Shown: positions 44,421 to 55,669 of the stretch, in pieces
How positions within the stretch are numbered: position 1 is the stretch's first letter
Layout: each line of letters begins with the position of its first letter
Source: Odontocerum albicorne
Lineage: Eukaryota; Arthropoda; Insecta; Trichoptera; Odontoceridae
Reading direction: 5' to 3'
Assembly: GCA_949825065.1 (NCBI GenBank)
Contig: OX463844.1
Location: 33,209,414-33,273,413 of the forward strand
Length of the DNA: 64,000 nt
The notes under the pieces: model-generated
Told to the model about the DNA's origin: nothing
Database searches by the model: none
The model's input: the letters and a program-made list of their open reading frames with translations, nothing else
Translations under genes and position numbers: made by a program

Positions 44421-44579
44421 TGTATATGATAGCTTGGATTAAAGTTTGTGTACGTATGTGAATTTCATGTTAATATTTCGTGTTTTATTATTTACGACAA
44501 ACTATGAGTAGTAAGGAATGAGACCATTGTCACAGGCATATCTAATGAATCAGTTCTCTATATACACAGACTGGAGAGT

Positions 44580-44795
44580 TTTTAATATTGTTATATAATA
44601 TTTTTACTTATATTTTGATATTATATTTTTATTATAATATTTATCATAATATTTTTATTATAATATTAGTATTATAATATTTATTATATAATTTTTATTA
44701 TAATATTTTTATTATTGTAGATTGTTATATATTTATTATAATACTTATACCATATCATATTTCTATTATAATATTTTTACTCTTCGATTCTTCTA
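44580..44795. repeat. AT-rich simple tandem array
   Basis: About 20 reiterations of TATTATAATATTTTTAT-like units of irregular length. Confidence 0.85.
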
Positions 44796-45060
44796 TCCAT
44801 TTAAACGATATGAATTTGAAATTATGTATTGTGGATACTCAAAATTTAAAAACAATACTATTCGGTAGTAATTTTCCTTGAATTTATGCTGACCTTTAAA
44901 AACTTGAACATAAATAAGTGTGTCTTAAAGCTCTAGGGCGTTCTGTATTTAACCTTTAGAATTCAGAGAAAAAATGTATAAATTCATCCAGGAAATTCGA
45001 TACTGAAATGAAGTGGAAAATCGTAGGAACACTGTATAATATTTAATTCTTTTTCTCTGC

Positions 45061-45236
45061 TTATTCTTCGTGAATTATCAGAAATTCTTTAACCTCACAC
45101 CACCGTTCTCTTTTAGTATTTCCCCTCTTGTTTCCACTCCGATAACCATTCATCTCTTTCTTTTCCTGTATTCTTAAGAGTAACTCTTTCAAAGGTTCCT
45201 CTTCCATCATATCACGGCCTACCACTTTGTGCGTCA
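45061..45236 (-). other. candidate coding exon (3' terminal), unproven
   Basis: On the minus strand a polypyrimidine-rich stretch and AG (45238-45237) precede an open segment of about 58 codons rich in charged residues: DMMEEEPLKELLLRIQEKKE, GYRSGNKRGNTKRERW, CEVKEFLIIHEE-stop. GC content is clearly higher than in the flanks. ATTAAA lies within 20 bases after the stop. No domain was recognised; it could equally be an old element fragment. Confidence 0.25.
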
Positions 45237-45449
45237 CTTTTAAATATGAAACAGAAAATATTATTGGTACAAATGATAAAAAGAAACTGTGGAGGAATCG
45301 CAAATCAATGTATGAACTATTTTCAAAGTAGCACATGGTTGTATTTTTTTACTTTTAATTTCAATTAAGAAAAATTATGTTTAAAATATATTTTTTGTTA
45401 TTATGTAATTTCGTTAAGATATGATTCTGATTGATGATCTGATTCTGTT

Positions 45450-45735
45450 TAAAGGCGCTTGATTTTATCCCGAAAGTTCGGGTTTGATTTTCGATAGTAC
45501 CAAAAAAAATGTATTGCCCTAGTCTGATAAATATATTCGTCTAGTTACAACCAACACCCACGCGTTAGACGTGTGCGAATATTGTTACCTCTTCACGGCA
45601 GGTAGTATTTCCAACGTGTGCAATGACGAATTGTGAGTTCCACCTTTCTGTGGCGGTTCTGATCCTGAAAGCGCGACTAATGACTCTTTTGTTTCCCGGC
45701 CACGTTCTTTAATACGTCCACGTCACTAAAGTGGT
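45450..45735 (+). repeat. SINE2, longest copy
   Basis: B-box-like AAGTTCGGGTTTGATTTTCG, then GTACCAAAAAAAATGTATTG, CCTAGTCTGATAAATATATT, ACCCACGCGTTAGACGTGTG, AACGTGTGCAATGACGAATT and CCGGCCACGTTCTTTAATAC. Shared with 30584-30835. Confidence 0.7.
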
Positions 45736-46685
45736 ATCAATTTGTATTCCTCTCTAAGTTTAGTTCATTAGTACATATATTTTTCTAAATCATGAATTTT
45801 CTATATATTTTCAAATAATTTTGAATCGTGCTGAAATATTTGGTATCTCCAAATAACTATTTAATATCTCAATTGAATTAAATATTTTTATGTAAACAAT
45901 AATAACATAATTAAATGTCATTTTTAACTCAAAGAATAAAATGATTGTTTCATCCCTTGATCATCATTATACGTGTTAAGATAATGCTACGATTAATATC
46001 TGTAATTATTTTCTAGTCCCTTTAATAAGCGACTTTCAAATTACCAAAGTGAATAGGAATAAATATATAAAACTGAAAAAAAAAACTCAAGCGAAAATCT
46101 CACACGTGGGTCAAAACATTCATATTGCCATCTTAAAAAAAAAGTTATCAACATTTAAATAATTGTAACTGAAAGTTCAGTTAAGAGATTTTTTTAGTTA
46201 TATGATATTTATATTGATAAGCATTCATCATATGTCGGAGGCGTAATGGACATTCTTCGGCAAGGGAACATTTGAAATAGATCAACGTTTTAAATTTCAG
46301 CATGTGCAAATGTGGCATCAGCAAGAAAAAAATGGGTCATACAATCTTTAAACGCTTACTAAATTATATGTATCCGACTTTTGAAAAATATATTCTTTTG
46401 ACGAATAACCCAATTGCAACCAATAAAAGAACACTCTTTACAAACTTGTCTCCTTCTATTGAGAGTATTAAAAATTCAAGAGTTTTTAATGAATTCAAGG
46501 TATACAGTTAGTGTTCTTATTTCATAAATATGCAAATTTTCACAGCGAGAATTTAATGTGATTGTGCTTCTAGAACATATTTAGTTCGATTAAAGTTTAA
46601 GAATAATCTTATATAGCGCCATTTAGACAGCAAACTCTCCTGAAGGGCGCTTTAACTCGGGTCTAGGACGCACAATTATTAACAA
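45736..46685. other. AT-rich stretch, nothing recognised
   Basis: Open frame 46302-46511 is without a domain. A TAGCGCCATTTAGAC piece at 46614 resembles TTAGCGCCATCTAGAG at 47803. Confidence 0.35.
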
Positions 46686-46689
46686 ATCA

Positions 46690-47210
46690 TATCACATCTG
46701 GCAGCTACAGCCGTCGTTGTCGAACCTCGTAGTCGAGGATCCCCTCGCCACTCCAACCTCAATTTTGAACTTTTCTTCTACGTCGATCATATGATCTTCT
46801 GGGAGAAAACTGCCCGATCCTAGATGGGCACTCCCTCCTGCAAATGTCACAGAAATGTGGACCCTGCTGAGCCGCCTAGCAATGCTGACGTATGTTATGT
46901 TCGCAGCGTGCTGACTGTTTCTCACACGTCTAGCCGCTGAGACGCCATCAGCCCGAAAACAAACGGTTCTCCACTCCTCACGGTCCTGAGCCACCCGCTC
47001 CCAGTCCTCAGGCGCCCCGCAAAAAGTAAGCGACTCTCGCAGACTGTCCTTATAGTGCTTCCTCTGCCCACCAAATCTTCGCTTGCCCGCCACTTACCCG
47101 TACAAGACGCGTTTTGGTAGTCTATGATCGCCCATGCATATCACATGCCCGGTCCACCACAATTTCATCCTTAACAACCATATCTTCTATGGGTTTACAG
47201 TTGGAGCGTT
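46690..47210 (-). pseudogene. non-LTR retrotransposon ORF2, C-terminal tail
   Basis: Minus strand. The upstream part reads WWTGHVICMGDHRLPKRVLY then Gly-stop, and after the stop GKRRFGGQRKHYKDSLRESL, FCGAPEDWERVAQDREEWR. The pattern Gly-His-Val-x-Arg-Met ... Leu-Pro-Lys ... Gly-Lys-Arg ... Gly-Gln-x-Lys-Arg-x-Lys-Asp ... Asp-Arg-x-x-Trp-Arg is the C-terminal region after the reverse transcriptase in a widespread group of animal non-LTR elements. The remainder (to 46692) ends VARGSSTTRFDNDGCSC. The catalytic domains are absent. Distinct from the RTE tails elsewhere. The clade is not determined. Confidence 0.8.
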
Positions 47211-47264
47211 GCAGAACCGAAACATTTGTGACGTGCCAGCTATAACAACGCCCGAGCGAATAAT

Positions 47265-47400
47265 GTATATTACTTTCCTTGTATACAGTACAACCTTGTG
47301 GGATTATTTCCATGTTGTAATTCTTCCAATCAACCAGAAAGATGTTTTGACGCCTTAAGTAAAAGGTAGACAGAAAAAACCTTTTTCTTTTTTCTAAACC
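47265..47400 (-). repeat. SINE1, head lost
   Basis: ACTTTCCTTGTATACAGTAC, AACCTTGTGGGATTATTTCC, TTCCAATCAACCAGAAAG and CCTTAAGTAAAAGGTAGACA are the reverse complement of the SINE1 3' two thirds. Confidence 0.65.
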
Positions 47401-48159
47401 ACAGATGTCGTAAATTTTGTGTCGTCAGTTTTATGAATGAACGTTATCAACTTATTGCTCACCGGCTGGGAAAACCCAAATGAATTGAATAGTCATAAAA
47501 ATATCCAAGTGAAATATGTACTTAATATTGTTGTACACGTTAAAAGGTAATTATGCGTCATTGTTTTAGAAATAAAGTAGCACATGGAATGTTTAAAAAA
47601 AACTTATTTTGTATTTATATTTTTTTAACACATTTTATGTTACAATTTATTTTTTATCTATTTGACAGTAGTACTTGACACTAATATTTTTTACTTTATC
47701 AAAGAACTTCAAGAATGAAAATATTTAATCGAATTTTATTGAAATACTTGAGATTAATAACTTTTCGACCGATAGTACTTGTTTGGCTAAAAGGACAATT
47801 ATTTAGCGCCATCTAGAGAATAGACTCTATTTTTAAGGATGATCTAATCAAACAAATTCTTATTAAAATATATTAAATATTACAATTAAATAAATGGAGT
47901 GTAAATATAGAAAGAAGTGGTTACGGCCATTAATTTGTGTACTTCCCTGCATATGCTTAAGAAAACATGTTTAGTAAGAAAACAACAGAAAATTAACCAC
48001 AGGAAGAAGAACTTCAAATATACCTTTATAAATCCGATTTGTGATGGTAACCCATTCAACTTTAGGTGGAGTGAAGTCTACTATATGTGTGTTCATACGT
48101 AATCATTCATTTTCATAATAAACTCGAAGAAATGTTTATAACATACAAACATGTAATCT
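47401..48159. other. AT-rich stretch, nothing recognised
   Basis: No recognisable element. Open frames are below 65 codons and without a domain. Confidence 0.35.
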
Positions 48160-48250
48160 TGCTGTTTCCCTTTTGGGGTAGGCAGAGAAGACATATCTCC
48201 ACACTTTTCTATACAAACACAACTTTCAACTACTCCAAATTCATATATCT
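48160..48250 (-). mobile_element. RTE 3' end fragment
   Basis: CCCTTTTGGGGTAGGCAGAG then AAGACATATCTCCACACTTT corresponds to the reverse-oriented family 3' end. Confidence 0.6.
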
Positions 48251-48314
48251 CGTCATGCACAATTCTCTATTGTTCATTATTCTAAATTTACCTTCGTTCG
48301 AATGAATTCAAATG

Positions 48315-48385
48315 TATTGATTTTGTTCCTTTGAATTTTCATCCCTTTACCGGTTTCGACCTTCACTGGAGCATCCTCAGAATAA
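48315..48385 (-). other. Penelope-like repeat fragment with hammerhead-type boxes
   Basis: On the minus strand: CTGAGGA (48374-48380), a spacer, GAAA (48354-48357) and CCGGTAAAGGG, the same box order as the four-copy Penelope-like family but with a different spacer that folds poorly. A single short fragment. Confidence 0.4.
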
Positions 48386-49683
48386 TCAATATATTATAGA
48401 AGCAGTCATCATTCTAAGAATGTTAATGCAAAACCGTTAAATGGACAAAAAGACAGTGGAACAATATCGATAGATTTTTATTTTTTCGTGTAAATTCTTT
48501 AGATTTAAACTTATGAATTATGCTGTATTTATTCAAATATATTGGATATATAATAACATTTACAAATATTGTGTTTTCATATTATTAAGCAACGATTTAT
48601 TCTTTGAATAAAACGGGTAAGTGAAGAAAATTGTAATTTGATCATCGAAATTGAGAAATTAATTTCTTCATCGCTTGAATGGTGTTTTGATTTCGCAACA
48701 TTTTCTCTAGAAAATTGCGATCTGATGAACCAGATTGGGACAAAATTTTCTTAGCATTTTGATGTTGACCTTTTGCAAATAAAAATATAATTATTATTTT
48801 CATATCTTGTATTTATTTTTTTCTTTTAAATGTCAATTTTTAGTGTGATTATCTAAAATTTAGTGTGAAAGTTTAGTGTGATTATCTAAAATTATATCAT
48901 TCTAGTTTTTGTTGGATTACCCTCCGATTTTTATTTATTTATTTTTGAAAATTTTCTTTCAACTTTTTTGTAATAAAACAAAAATGCATTTGATTTTAGT
49001 ACATCACTCATTTGTTTGTTTTTTTTTCTCAATTCAACCTTACATTACATTAGTATTGCTAAGCAACTCAAAAATATCGCATTGAAAAAAAAACGCTTTC
49101 CAACAAACCTGCCAATCCTCTGAAATTTTTCTTGTCATCGGAATTTTGGGGTTTATCAGTCAAGTGATGTGTGCTTATAATAGTGTAACAGCTTGCACAC
49201 AATGATTATCAATCCCAAGATTGTCTTTCATCCGCGGGATGGCTGACAATCATGGCAATCGAAGGATTGACTATCTATGATATACCATATATCAATATAT
49301 TACTGGCACATATGCATTTATCCATTTTATATCCTTCTTTTCTTAATTTAAGTGTATTTTATTTTCATTTAAGAAATAAGTGAATTTTTATCATTGATAC
49401 TATTAATACTAATCATTGGGTCAACTATGGTTTTTAAACGAATAAAATGTGTAATTCTAAATATGTGTATTAATTTAAAGGTGTGGAATTCAAGGCGAAA
49501 TCTTTCAAAGGATTTCACCAATTCCAATGTACAATGTAAATTATTCCGAAACTTCTACTCGTTCCATTTCCCATTTAACCATTTATTAAAGCAGACAAAC
49601 ATTTAAATCAATTAAATAGACATATGTTTGCTGTTGATTCAAGATTGTTTCCCTTTTCCCGTGTGATGCTATTCCCACTATAT
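48386..49683. other. AT-rich stretch, nothing firm
   Basis: Small direct repeats (TTAGTGTGATTATCTAAAAT twice at 48840-48895) and a short hairpin (GATTGTC/GACAATC, 49219-49251). Nothing else was recognised. Confidence 0.35.
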
Positions 49684-49737
49684 TGTTGTACCACATTAAT
49701 TATGTTACACGCTCCACGATCTTTGTTATCCTCTTTT

Positions 49738-49865
49738 CAATGCTCTGAAATACTAACAAATTATTTTACGTGACATATCACTCAATGCTCTGAAATACTA
49801 ACAAATTATTTTACGTGACATCACTCAGTGCTCTGAAATACTAACAAATTACGTGACCTATCACT
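49738..49865. repeat. three tandem repeats of 40-45 bp in the promoter-like unit
   Basis: Units begin at 49738, 49783 and 49826: GCTCTGAAATACTAACAAAT then ACGTGAC and ATCACT. The third lacks TATTTT. This is the typical position of enhancer repeats in the U3 part of an LTR. Confidence 0.9.
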
Positions 49866-50041
49866 CTTGATTGCACATTGCTACCGCTTTTACTCATTAC
49901 TCATGATGTACGAGTATATGTACAACTACTATCAGTACCAATCCGGACCGATTGCCTTTCTTCGTTATAAGTGCATTATCAAGTCATTCTCTCGGTAAGC
50001 GAACGCGTGCTCCATCGTTGGGCACGCTCTCCGCTTTATGC

Positions 50042-50079
50042 TATATATTATACAATATAGGTGCATTTGAGCGCAGTCA
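50042..50079 (+). promoter_or_regulatory. TATA box and initiator
   Basis: TATATATTA at 50042-50050 and GCAGT at 50073-50077. The spacing fits a focused RNA polymerase II start at A50075. A GGTCA at +31 resembles a DPE but is three bases out of register. Confidence 0.5.
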
Positions 50080-50489
50080 GCGAACAAGTTATCGCTTTAC
50101 TCACGGTCAGACCTGTTTTTGTGTCTTATTCTGCACTGAATTCAGTCGCCGCGTTCACGGGGCTCATATTGGTCGTCTGCCTGTTCTCATTCATTCCGTT
50201 TAACCGCGTTAACTTTTCATTAAGGTTTCAACACCGTGTTGTCTAATTCATTCTATTATAATTGTAATCCGTGTTGAAATGAAAGTTCTGTCGGTTTTCC
50301 CTTTTCAACAAGTTGTTTGTGGAAGTTTTTGCGAGTTTTTTTTGCCGTTCCCGGCAATCCTTCATTAGTCTTATGCTGGTTCCTTTGGTGAAGTGTTGTG
50401 TATGCGTTATTGAGTGTGCTGTGAGTTAAAGACTTTCGGTTGTGTTCTTGATAACACGACAATATTTAGAATGTTGACAGGTACGTGTT

Positions 50490-51040
50490 ATTTTATTTGT
50501 TATGCTTTGTATTTTGAAAATTTTTGCTTCATATCTTATTACTTTGTTGTTGCATTTCAAAATTCAGATTTACAACGCTCTTGACAACTATCAAAAGAAA
50601 ATAAGTTTTCTTTTTATCATTTCTTAACCTTTTTATTGTTACGATATTTTATATGTTTAAAAATTACAAAGAAAATCAAACTATTATATTTTCCTACTTA
50701 ATATATGTCTTGTAATATATAAAAATAATTTAAAGTATAGGCGTTTCTTAATATTCACATATTCTTTCGTCAGAATGAAAAATTAACCTGGTTATATAGG
50801 TTTACGCGTACATTATTCTTTATTTATTTATAAGTCACAATAAAATATTTACTGTATAAATAGTTTTTAATATAAATTTTAAATGCACAAGCACGTAACG
50901 CACGAATCCACCATATTGTGGATATGGAGAACTACTTGACTAGGCAAGACCTGTACTAAGTGATCTTATTCCTTATTCACAATTTTTCCTAAATACTAAA
51001 ACATTCTGCTGAAACATTCACGTCCTACACACTTACATAA
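50490..51040. other. AT-rich stretch, nothing recognised
   Basis: No recognisable feature. Confidence 0.3.
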
Positions 51041-51044
51041 CTAC

Positions 51045-51300
51045 TCATCTCACGCTCTACATTTCCGTCAATCATTCACTCCCATACCTAAGTAGCTACC
51101 TCCAAAAGCTTCTTATTTCTCGTTCTCCACCTCTAAAACACCCACCTCCTTACGTGTAAACCTCCTTACGATATTACATAAATCACAATTTTCCCTTAGG
51201 ATTGTTTTGTTCATTCTTGGTCCTAGGAACTGCATGTTATTCCTCCTAAATGTTGTATGACCGAGTGGGGTCGGAACCAGATTTAATGTATGTCGTCTTG
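51045..51300 (-). repeat. unclassified repeat fragment
   Basis: 51045-51130 matches 44286-44345 in reverse orientation. The following piece, to 51300, has GACCGAGTGGGGTCGGAACC and moderate GC but no assigned family. Confidence 0.4.
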
Positions 51301-52119
51301 CTCTATGACTGCACCTTAAAGTATTTATTGAAAGATGATTAGTAAAATTTATGAAATTAGTGATTTAATAAATATGTGACGAACATTGAGTCATATATTT
51401 TAAGACAATAAATACCGCTTGTACTTCTTTAACGATGTATGTTATATTACCTTACTGAAAATTCAGGGTCAATGGTCAATGATTATTTTAAATCATCTCA
51501 TGTCCACAAAATTATATTTTCTTGCTGTGACGTAACCTTCAACAAATTACTACTACAAAATTATCTCTCTAGTATTTACGTACGTAAATCTACGATTCTT
51601 GAAACGTCTCAGGGTAATGCAGATTTATTTTGACAATTATATTATTTGGCCACCAAATGCCAACCTCAAGCGAGATGAGGTCGGTCGCGCATTTATCTTA
51701 ACATTTTATTCTAAGGACGATATTCAATTTGACAGATATCAAGATTGTAAGGACAGAATAAGTAAATATATTATTTAACGCTTTATTTCTATTTAAATTT
51801 AAGAAGTTTGTTGGAATGGAAAATTGAGTTATTGAATAAGAAGTTGTTAAAGTATTACATATGATAAGAATGGTATTTTTTTTAAGTTACTCTCATTTAA
51901 TTATAATTTGACTAAATTTATAAAAATCTCGATAATTATAAAAAAACAACTTGAAATAATAAAAAAATATTTTTATTGGTTAACACATTATTAAGTACTA
52001 TAGTATATAGTATGGTCTCTTCTTATTTCTGATGTTGGAACATACGCCAAACATATGTAAAATGAGAGCTCTTAAATACCATACAATGCTGTAAGATTGC
52101 CTATATACCATATACATAC
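51301..52119. other. AT-rich stretch, nothing recognised
   Basis: GCGAGATGAGGTCGGTCGCG at 51671 stands out in GC but has no identity. Confidence 0.3.
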
Positions 52120-52565
52120 ATATGTACATACCATCAAACCGTTTCCATGCTGGGGTAGGCAGAGAGGACATAGTCCTATATTTTTCTATCTCGACACGCA
52201 TATTTCGCTTTTTCCACATCCATACACCTTCTCACGTAGCTCCTTCAACTTCTCTTTTTTACTTTTCCTTCTTTCAAAATATAATTCACTTGATCCAACC
52301 ATAGTGTCATTGTTCTTCCTTTACCACGCCTTGCACTCACATTTGCACTGTATATTTATTTTGTTAGTATTTCTTCATGCATTCGTTGCACGTGCTCGAA
52401 CCGTCTTGGAGTATTCTTATTCATCTTAACACGTCAGCCTTAATTTCACATTCACTCCTTATCACTTCGTTCCGTATTGTGTTATACATTGTCACCCCAT
52501 GTTTTATTCTTAGTGCACGCCTTTCTTCAATATTTATTCGGTTCTATACAATTAATTTCGAGGGT
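52120..52565 (-). mobile_element. RTE 3' fragment, nearly complete tail
   Basis: Reverse-oriented: CATGCTGGGGTAGGCAGAGA, GGACATAGTCC, CCACATCCATACACCTTCTC, TTCACTTGATCCAACCATAG, TTACCACGCCTTGCACTCAC, GAACCGTCTTGGAGTATTCT, CACTTCGTTCCGTATTGTGT and a final TATTTATTCGGTTCTATAC. All blocks are in the same order as in the copies at 39985 and 59265. Plus-strand open frames over it are antisense. Confidence 0.85.
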
Positions 52566-53784
52566 CAACACGGAATCTGAAGAAGGCGCTTTGGTTATGT
52601 AACATTTGCAAATTGACAGGTTTACAAAAAGTTGATGAGATGTTTTGTGTCGCCAGACAGAGATATTTTTGAACAGTGATTACTAATGCCAGGCACATGA
52701 AGAAAGGGCATTGGTTTTACAATATTGTACTTAAAGAAAGCAATTCTTTCGCTACCCCGTATAACAAAGATACTGAATTTCGTTGTTCTTATAATGAGAT
52801 AGAAGTAGAAATATACTCTTTATAATGTGGGTCTATGAATGAATACAAATTAATTTTCATTATATGTTCGTAACAAAAAAAGACACCACAAAATAAATTT
52901 ATGAGTAATTAAGAAGTTCGAATCCGCGTATTGAAATAGGATTATGGATAGACTGATATTGGGATAAATACAAGCAAAACATTTCAATCTAGGAAGACTC
53001 AACATGCACTAGAAGAAACGACAAGAATCCATTACTTTTGCTATATGAAACATAATTCCAATAGTCATCCAGGAAGGCCACCTAAATTGAGGGAAATACA
53101 TCAAAGAGAGAGGAAGAGGAAACAATCCAAAACAATTATTTGTATCTTCCCTAAAAAAGAAACAAGACTCCCAAAAATGGCAGCTTTTAGTGAGATGTTT
53201 CAACATATAGTAGTGACTTCATCCTTGAAATGACTTCACCTAAGAAATACGGTAATTTATTAATCGGTGAAAAAATACATATAACATTGAGCATATTATA
53301 ATGGTAACATCACGAAGGGATTTAGTAAAAGAAAATATCAAAATTCATGGGATTCCCACACAGTATTTTCCAAGTTTTTTTCATATACGAGTGTATTTGA
53401 CAGTAACGTAATATCCATAATTCGAAGTATTTATTTTAGCTGGAGCCATAAGTTATGAAATTAACTATTACATACATGTTCATTTTTTTTAAATATGTGT
53501 TGTTTTGAAGTTACTGTACTAAAACGAATTTACAACCGAATCACACTTTAGCTATTGTAAAAGTTAGAGAACCGTTGGTGTTGTTCTTATCTTTTCTTAG
53601 ACTGTGATTAAGTACGTAAAATATTATGTATGACAATAATGAACAAATGTTTATGTTGCGATAAATATTTTAAACAATTATGAATTCATGTTTTCTCTTT
53701 ATCGCAATCTTTCTTGAACAATCTGAGCTTTTTTATATTTTCCAATACCCGTTTTCTATAATAATAGTATTAAATTGCATTGAA
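52566..53784. other. unassigned DNA with a possible transposase scrap
   Basis: The frame 53045-53233 contains SHPGRPPKLREIHQRERKRK, which loosely resembles the GRP linker of Tc1-like transposases. Nothing else supports it. Confidence 0.25.
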
Positions 53785-53950
53785 TTTTATGTTTTATGCA
53801 GTACAATCTGGCGGACTTATTACCATCAGGTATGTTTTCCAATTAACTAGATAAACATTTAAACAATTTTTGTATACAAACACACTGCGATCCTTTTTTG
53901 TGTACCAGCCGAAATTCCCGGGTTGAAGATAAATACATTTATGTTGTCGT
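53785..53950 (-). repeat. SINE1, diverged
   Basis: TTTTATGCAGTACAATCTGG, CGGACTTATTACCATCAGG, TTTTCCAATTAACTAGATAA and CCGAAATTCCCGGGTTGAAG follow the reverse SINE1 order. Confidence 0.65.
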
Positions 53951-54579
53951 ATTTTATACGATAGTGTATTAATTTTTGGTTTTACAAATAGCAATATATT
54001 TTACGTAAGAATGCAGTAACGCATTTATTCAAATTAGGCAAATTACTCAATCTGAAACTTATACTTAAAAAGATAACTTATTTCAAATTATCTTGAAACC
54101 TTTATAATTAAGATTATTCATATATAATATATCTTGAAAAGGCTTTAATTAAATTTTACTTCTGTTTTTGTTTCAGGTAAATGTCAATGGATATTTTTAG
54201 AAAAATGCAACACAACTCGAGTCAAACTGTGAGTACATGAAAATGTTGCCATATTATATATCAAGCACAAACAGGAAAAATAACGATTCAACGAATATGA
54301 TCACAAGTGTACGAGGTATTGGCCACTATTTATAAACATATCGAAATTTCCATAGAACTAACTAGCAACGTAATACAAGGAAAAGCGTACTCAAAAATAA
54401 TTAAATTATAGAAAATTTTAATGAAAAAGAAGATGAGACTTTTTAACGCGAATTTTTTACGCGAAAACTTAAGGGCAATATCTCTTTAACCAAAATATAG
54501 GCGCCTATTTATTAGGTGCTTATTAATTTATATTTTAGTGATGTGAAAGAAAAGAAATTATTATGTTTTTTTTTTTAAT

Positions 54580-54965
54580 TATCAACTTTGATGTATGGAA
54601 GTAAACGTAAGACTGATAGATACCATGCTGCAGAAATGTGGGCACTAAAATATTGTATAAAATATTGTGTGACAATGGATGAAAGAATATGAGATGAAGT
54701 TATTAGGGATGGATGTTAGCTTAAGGCTGATGTGTTGAGTAATATGACCAAGAACACTAAGGGGATTTGGGCACGTGAAACAAATGAATAAAGAAAGACT
54801 AACAAAACAAATATATAATGCCAAATTGAGTAGAAGGCGTGGCAGATGAAGACCAAGGATAGCATGGTTTCATCAAGTGGAATTTTTTTATGAAGGAAAT
54901 ATATGAGAAGGTGTATGGATGTAGAAGAGGTGATGGATGTGTGTCAAATGGCGTGATGGTAGATC
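54580..54965 (+). mobile_element. RTE 3' fragment
   Basis: ACTTTGATGTATGGAAGTAA, TTATTAGGGATGGATGTTAG, GGGATTTGGGCACGTGAAAC, GGCGTGGCAGATGAAGACCA, AGGTGTATGGATGTAGAAGA and CAAATGGCGTGATGGTAG. Part of the terminal Ala-Tyr-Pro region is deleted. Confidence 0.8.
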
Positions 54966-55325
54966 TGTTTAGTTATTTTTTTTACGAAAAGAAAAGTTAA
55001 TTTATTTTTTATGAATTTCATCAATATTTCGAGCTACATTAAATTTACAATAATACACATATAATATTTTGACGAGTACATACGTGTTTCTTTTAGGATA
55101 TATGGATCCAAATGTTATTATATTTTGTTTCTGTCGCGACATATTGTATAATAAACAGTGCTTTGAATTCAATTAAAGATTTTTGTAATACGAGGTAATC
55201 AATTGAATTTTAGTAAAATTATTTTGGTACTTTTGTTATTACACATTTAGTGAATGCTCGTTTCAAAATAAAATTAAAATAATAAAAAAGGAACAGAGTA
55301 CAGATTATAATATATTGCATACGTG
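54966..55325. other. AT-rich stretch, nothing recognised
   Basis: No recognisable feature. Confidence 0.3.
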
Positions 55326-55329
55326 TCAT

Positions 55330-55610
55330 TCATGAAAGTTGTAACTTTGACAGACGCCTTCTACCGATTCCGAGTCGATCCTCGATTCATTTTATAGAGT
55401 GGTATATTTCTCCTCTTAAAAATATATAACCCAGATAGGTAACCTTTCGGAATTTAATGGTTTTTAAGAGCTCTCGTTCTACACCAGATTTGCATATTAA
55501 TAACGAGGTTTGATAGTATTTTCGTTGAACCCAAATTTTGAGTGCTTCCAGCTTATTTAGCATTCTTGTTTTCAGATCCATCGTACAATACCATAAAGAA
55601 TAATACTCAC
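55330..55610 (-). pseudogene. non-LTR retrotransposon C-terminal fragment, another family
   Basis: The minus-strand open frame 55387-55581 reads LKTRMLNKLEALKIWVQRKY and then GVERELLKTIKFRKVTYLGY and RGEIY. The pattern W-T-x-K ... L-E-A-F-E-x-W ... R-E-L-L-x-T-I-K-x-R-K-x-x-Y-L-G-H-I-x-R is the post-RT region of endonuclease/reverse-transcriptase elements common in insects. Catalytic domains are absent. Confidence 0.7.
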
Positions 55611-55669
55611 GAGTTATTAAGTTCCTTAAATATTTGAAACTGTAAATAAATTAATTTAATTCATTTCAT

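Larger units (their letters stand above)
49684..50461 (+). mobile_element. probable solo LTR (or promoter plus first exon)
   Basis: Ends TGTTGT and ACGACA are imperfect inverted repeats (5 of 6), flanked by ATAT on both sides (49680-49683 and 50462-50465), giving a 778-bp LTR-like unit. It contains a TATA box (50042-50050), an arthropod-type initiator GCAGT with A at 50075, about 32 bases downstream, and three tandem repeats upstream (49738-49865). GC content from about 49930 to 50460 is well above background. No primer-binding site or gag/pol sequence follows, hence solo. No AATAAA was seen in the R-U5 part, which weakens the LTR reading. The alternative is a host promoter with a first exon ending at the CAG/GTACGT donor at 50480/50481, just after an ATG at 50471. 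Confidence 0.5.

Noticed and set aside
52097..52429. 110-residue plus-strand protein
   Set aside because: Antisense shadow of the RTE fragment at 52120-52565.
53045..53233. Tc1-like transposase linker (GRPPKL)
   Set aside because: Only one short motif. No catalytic region or terminal repeats around it.
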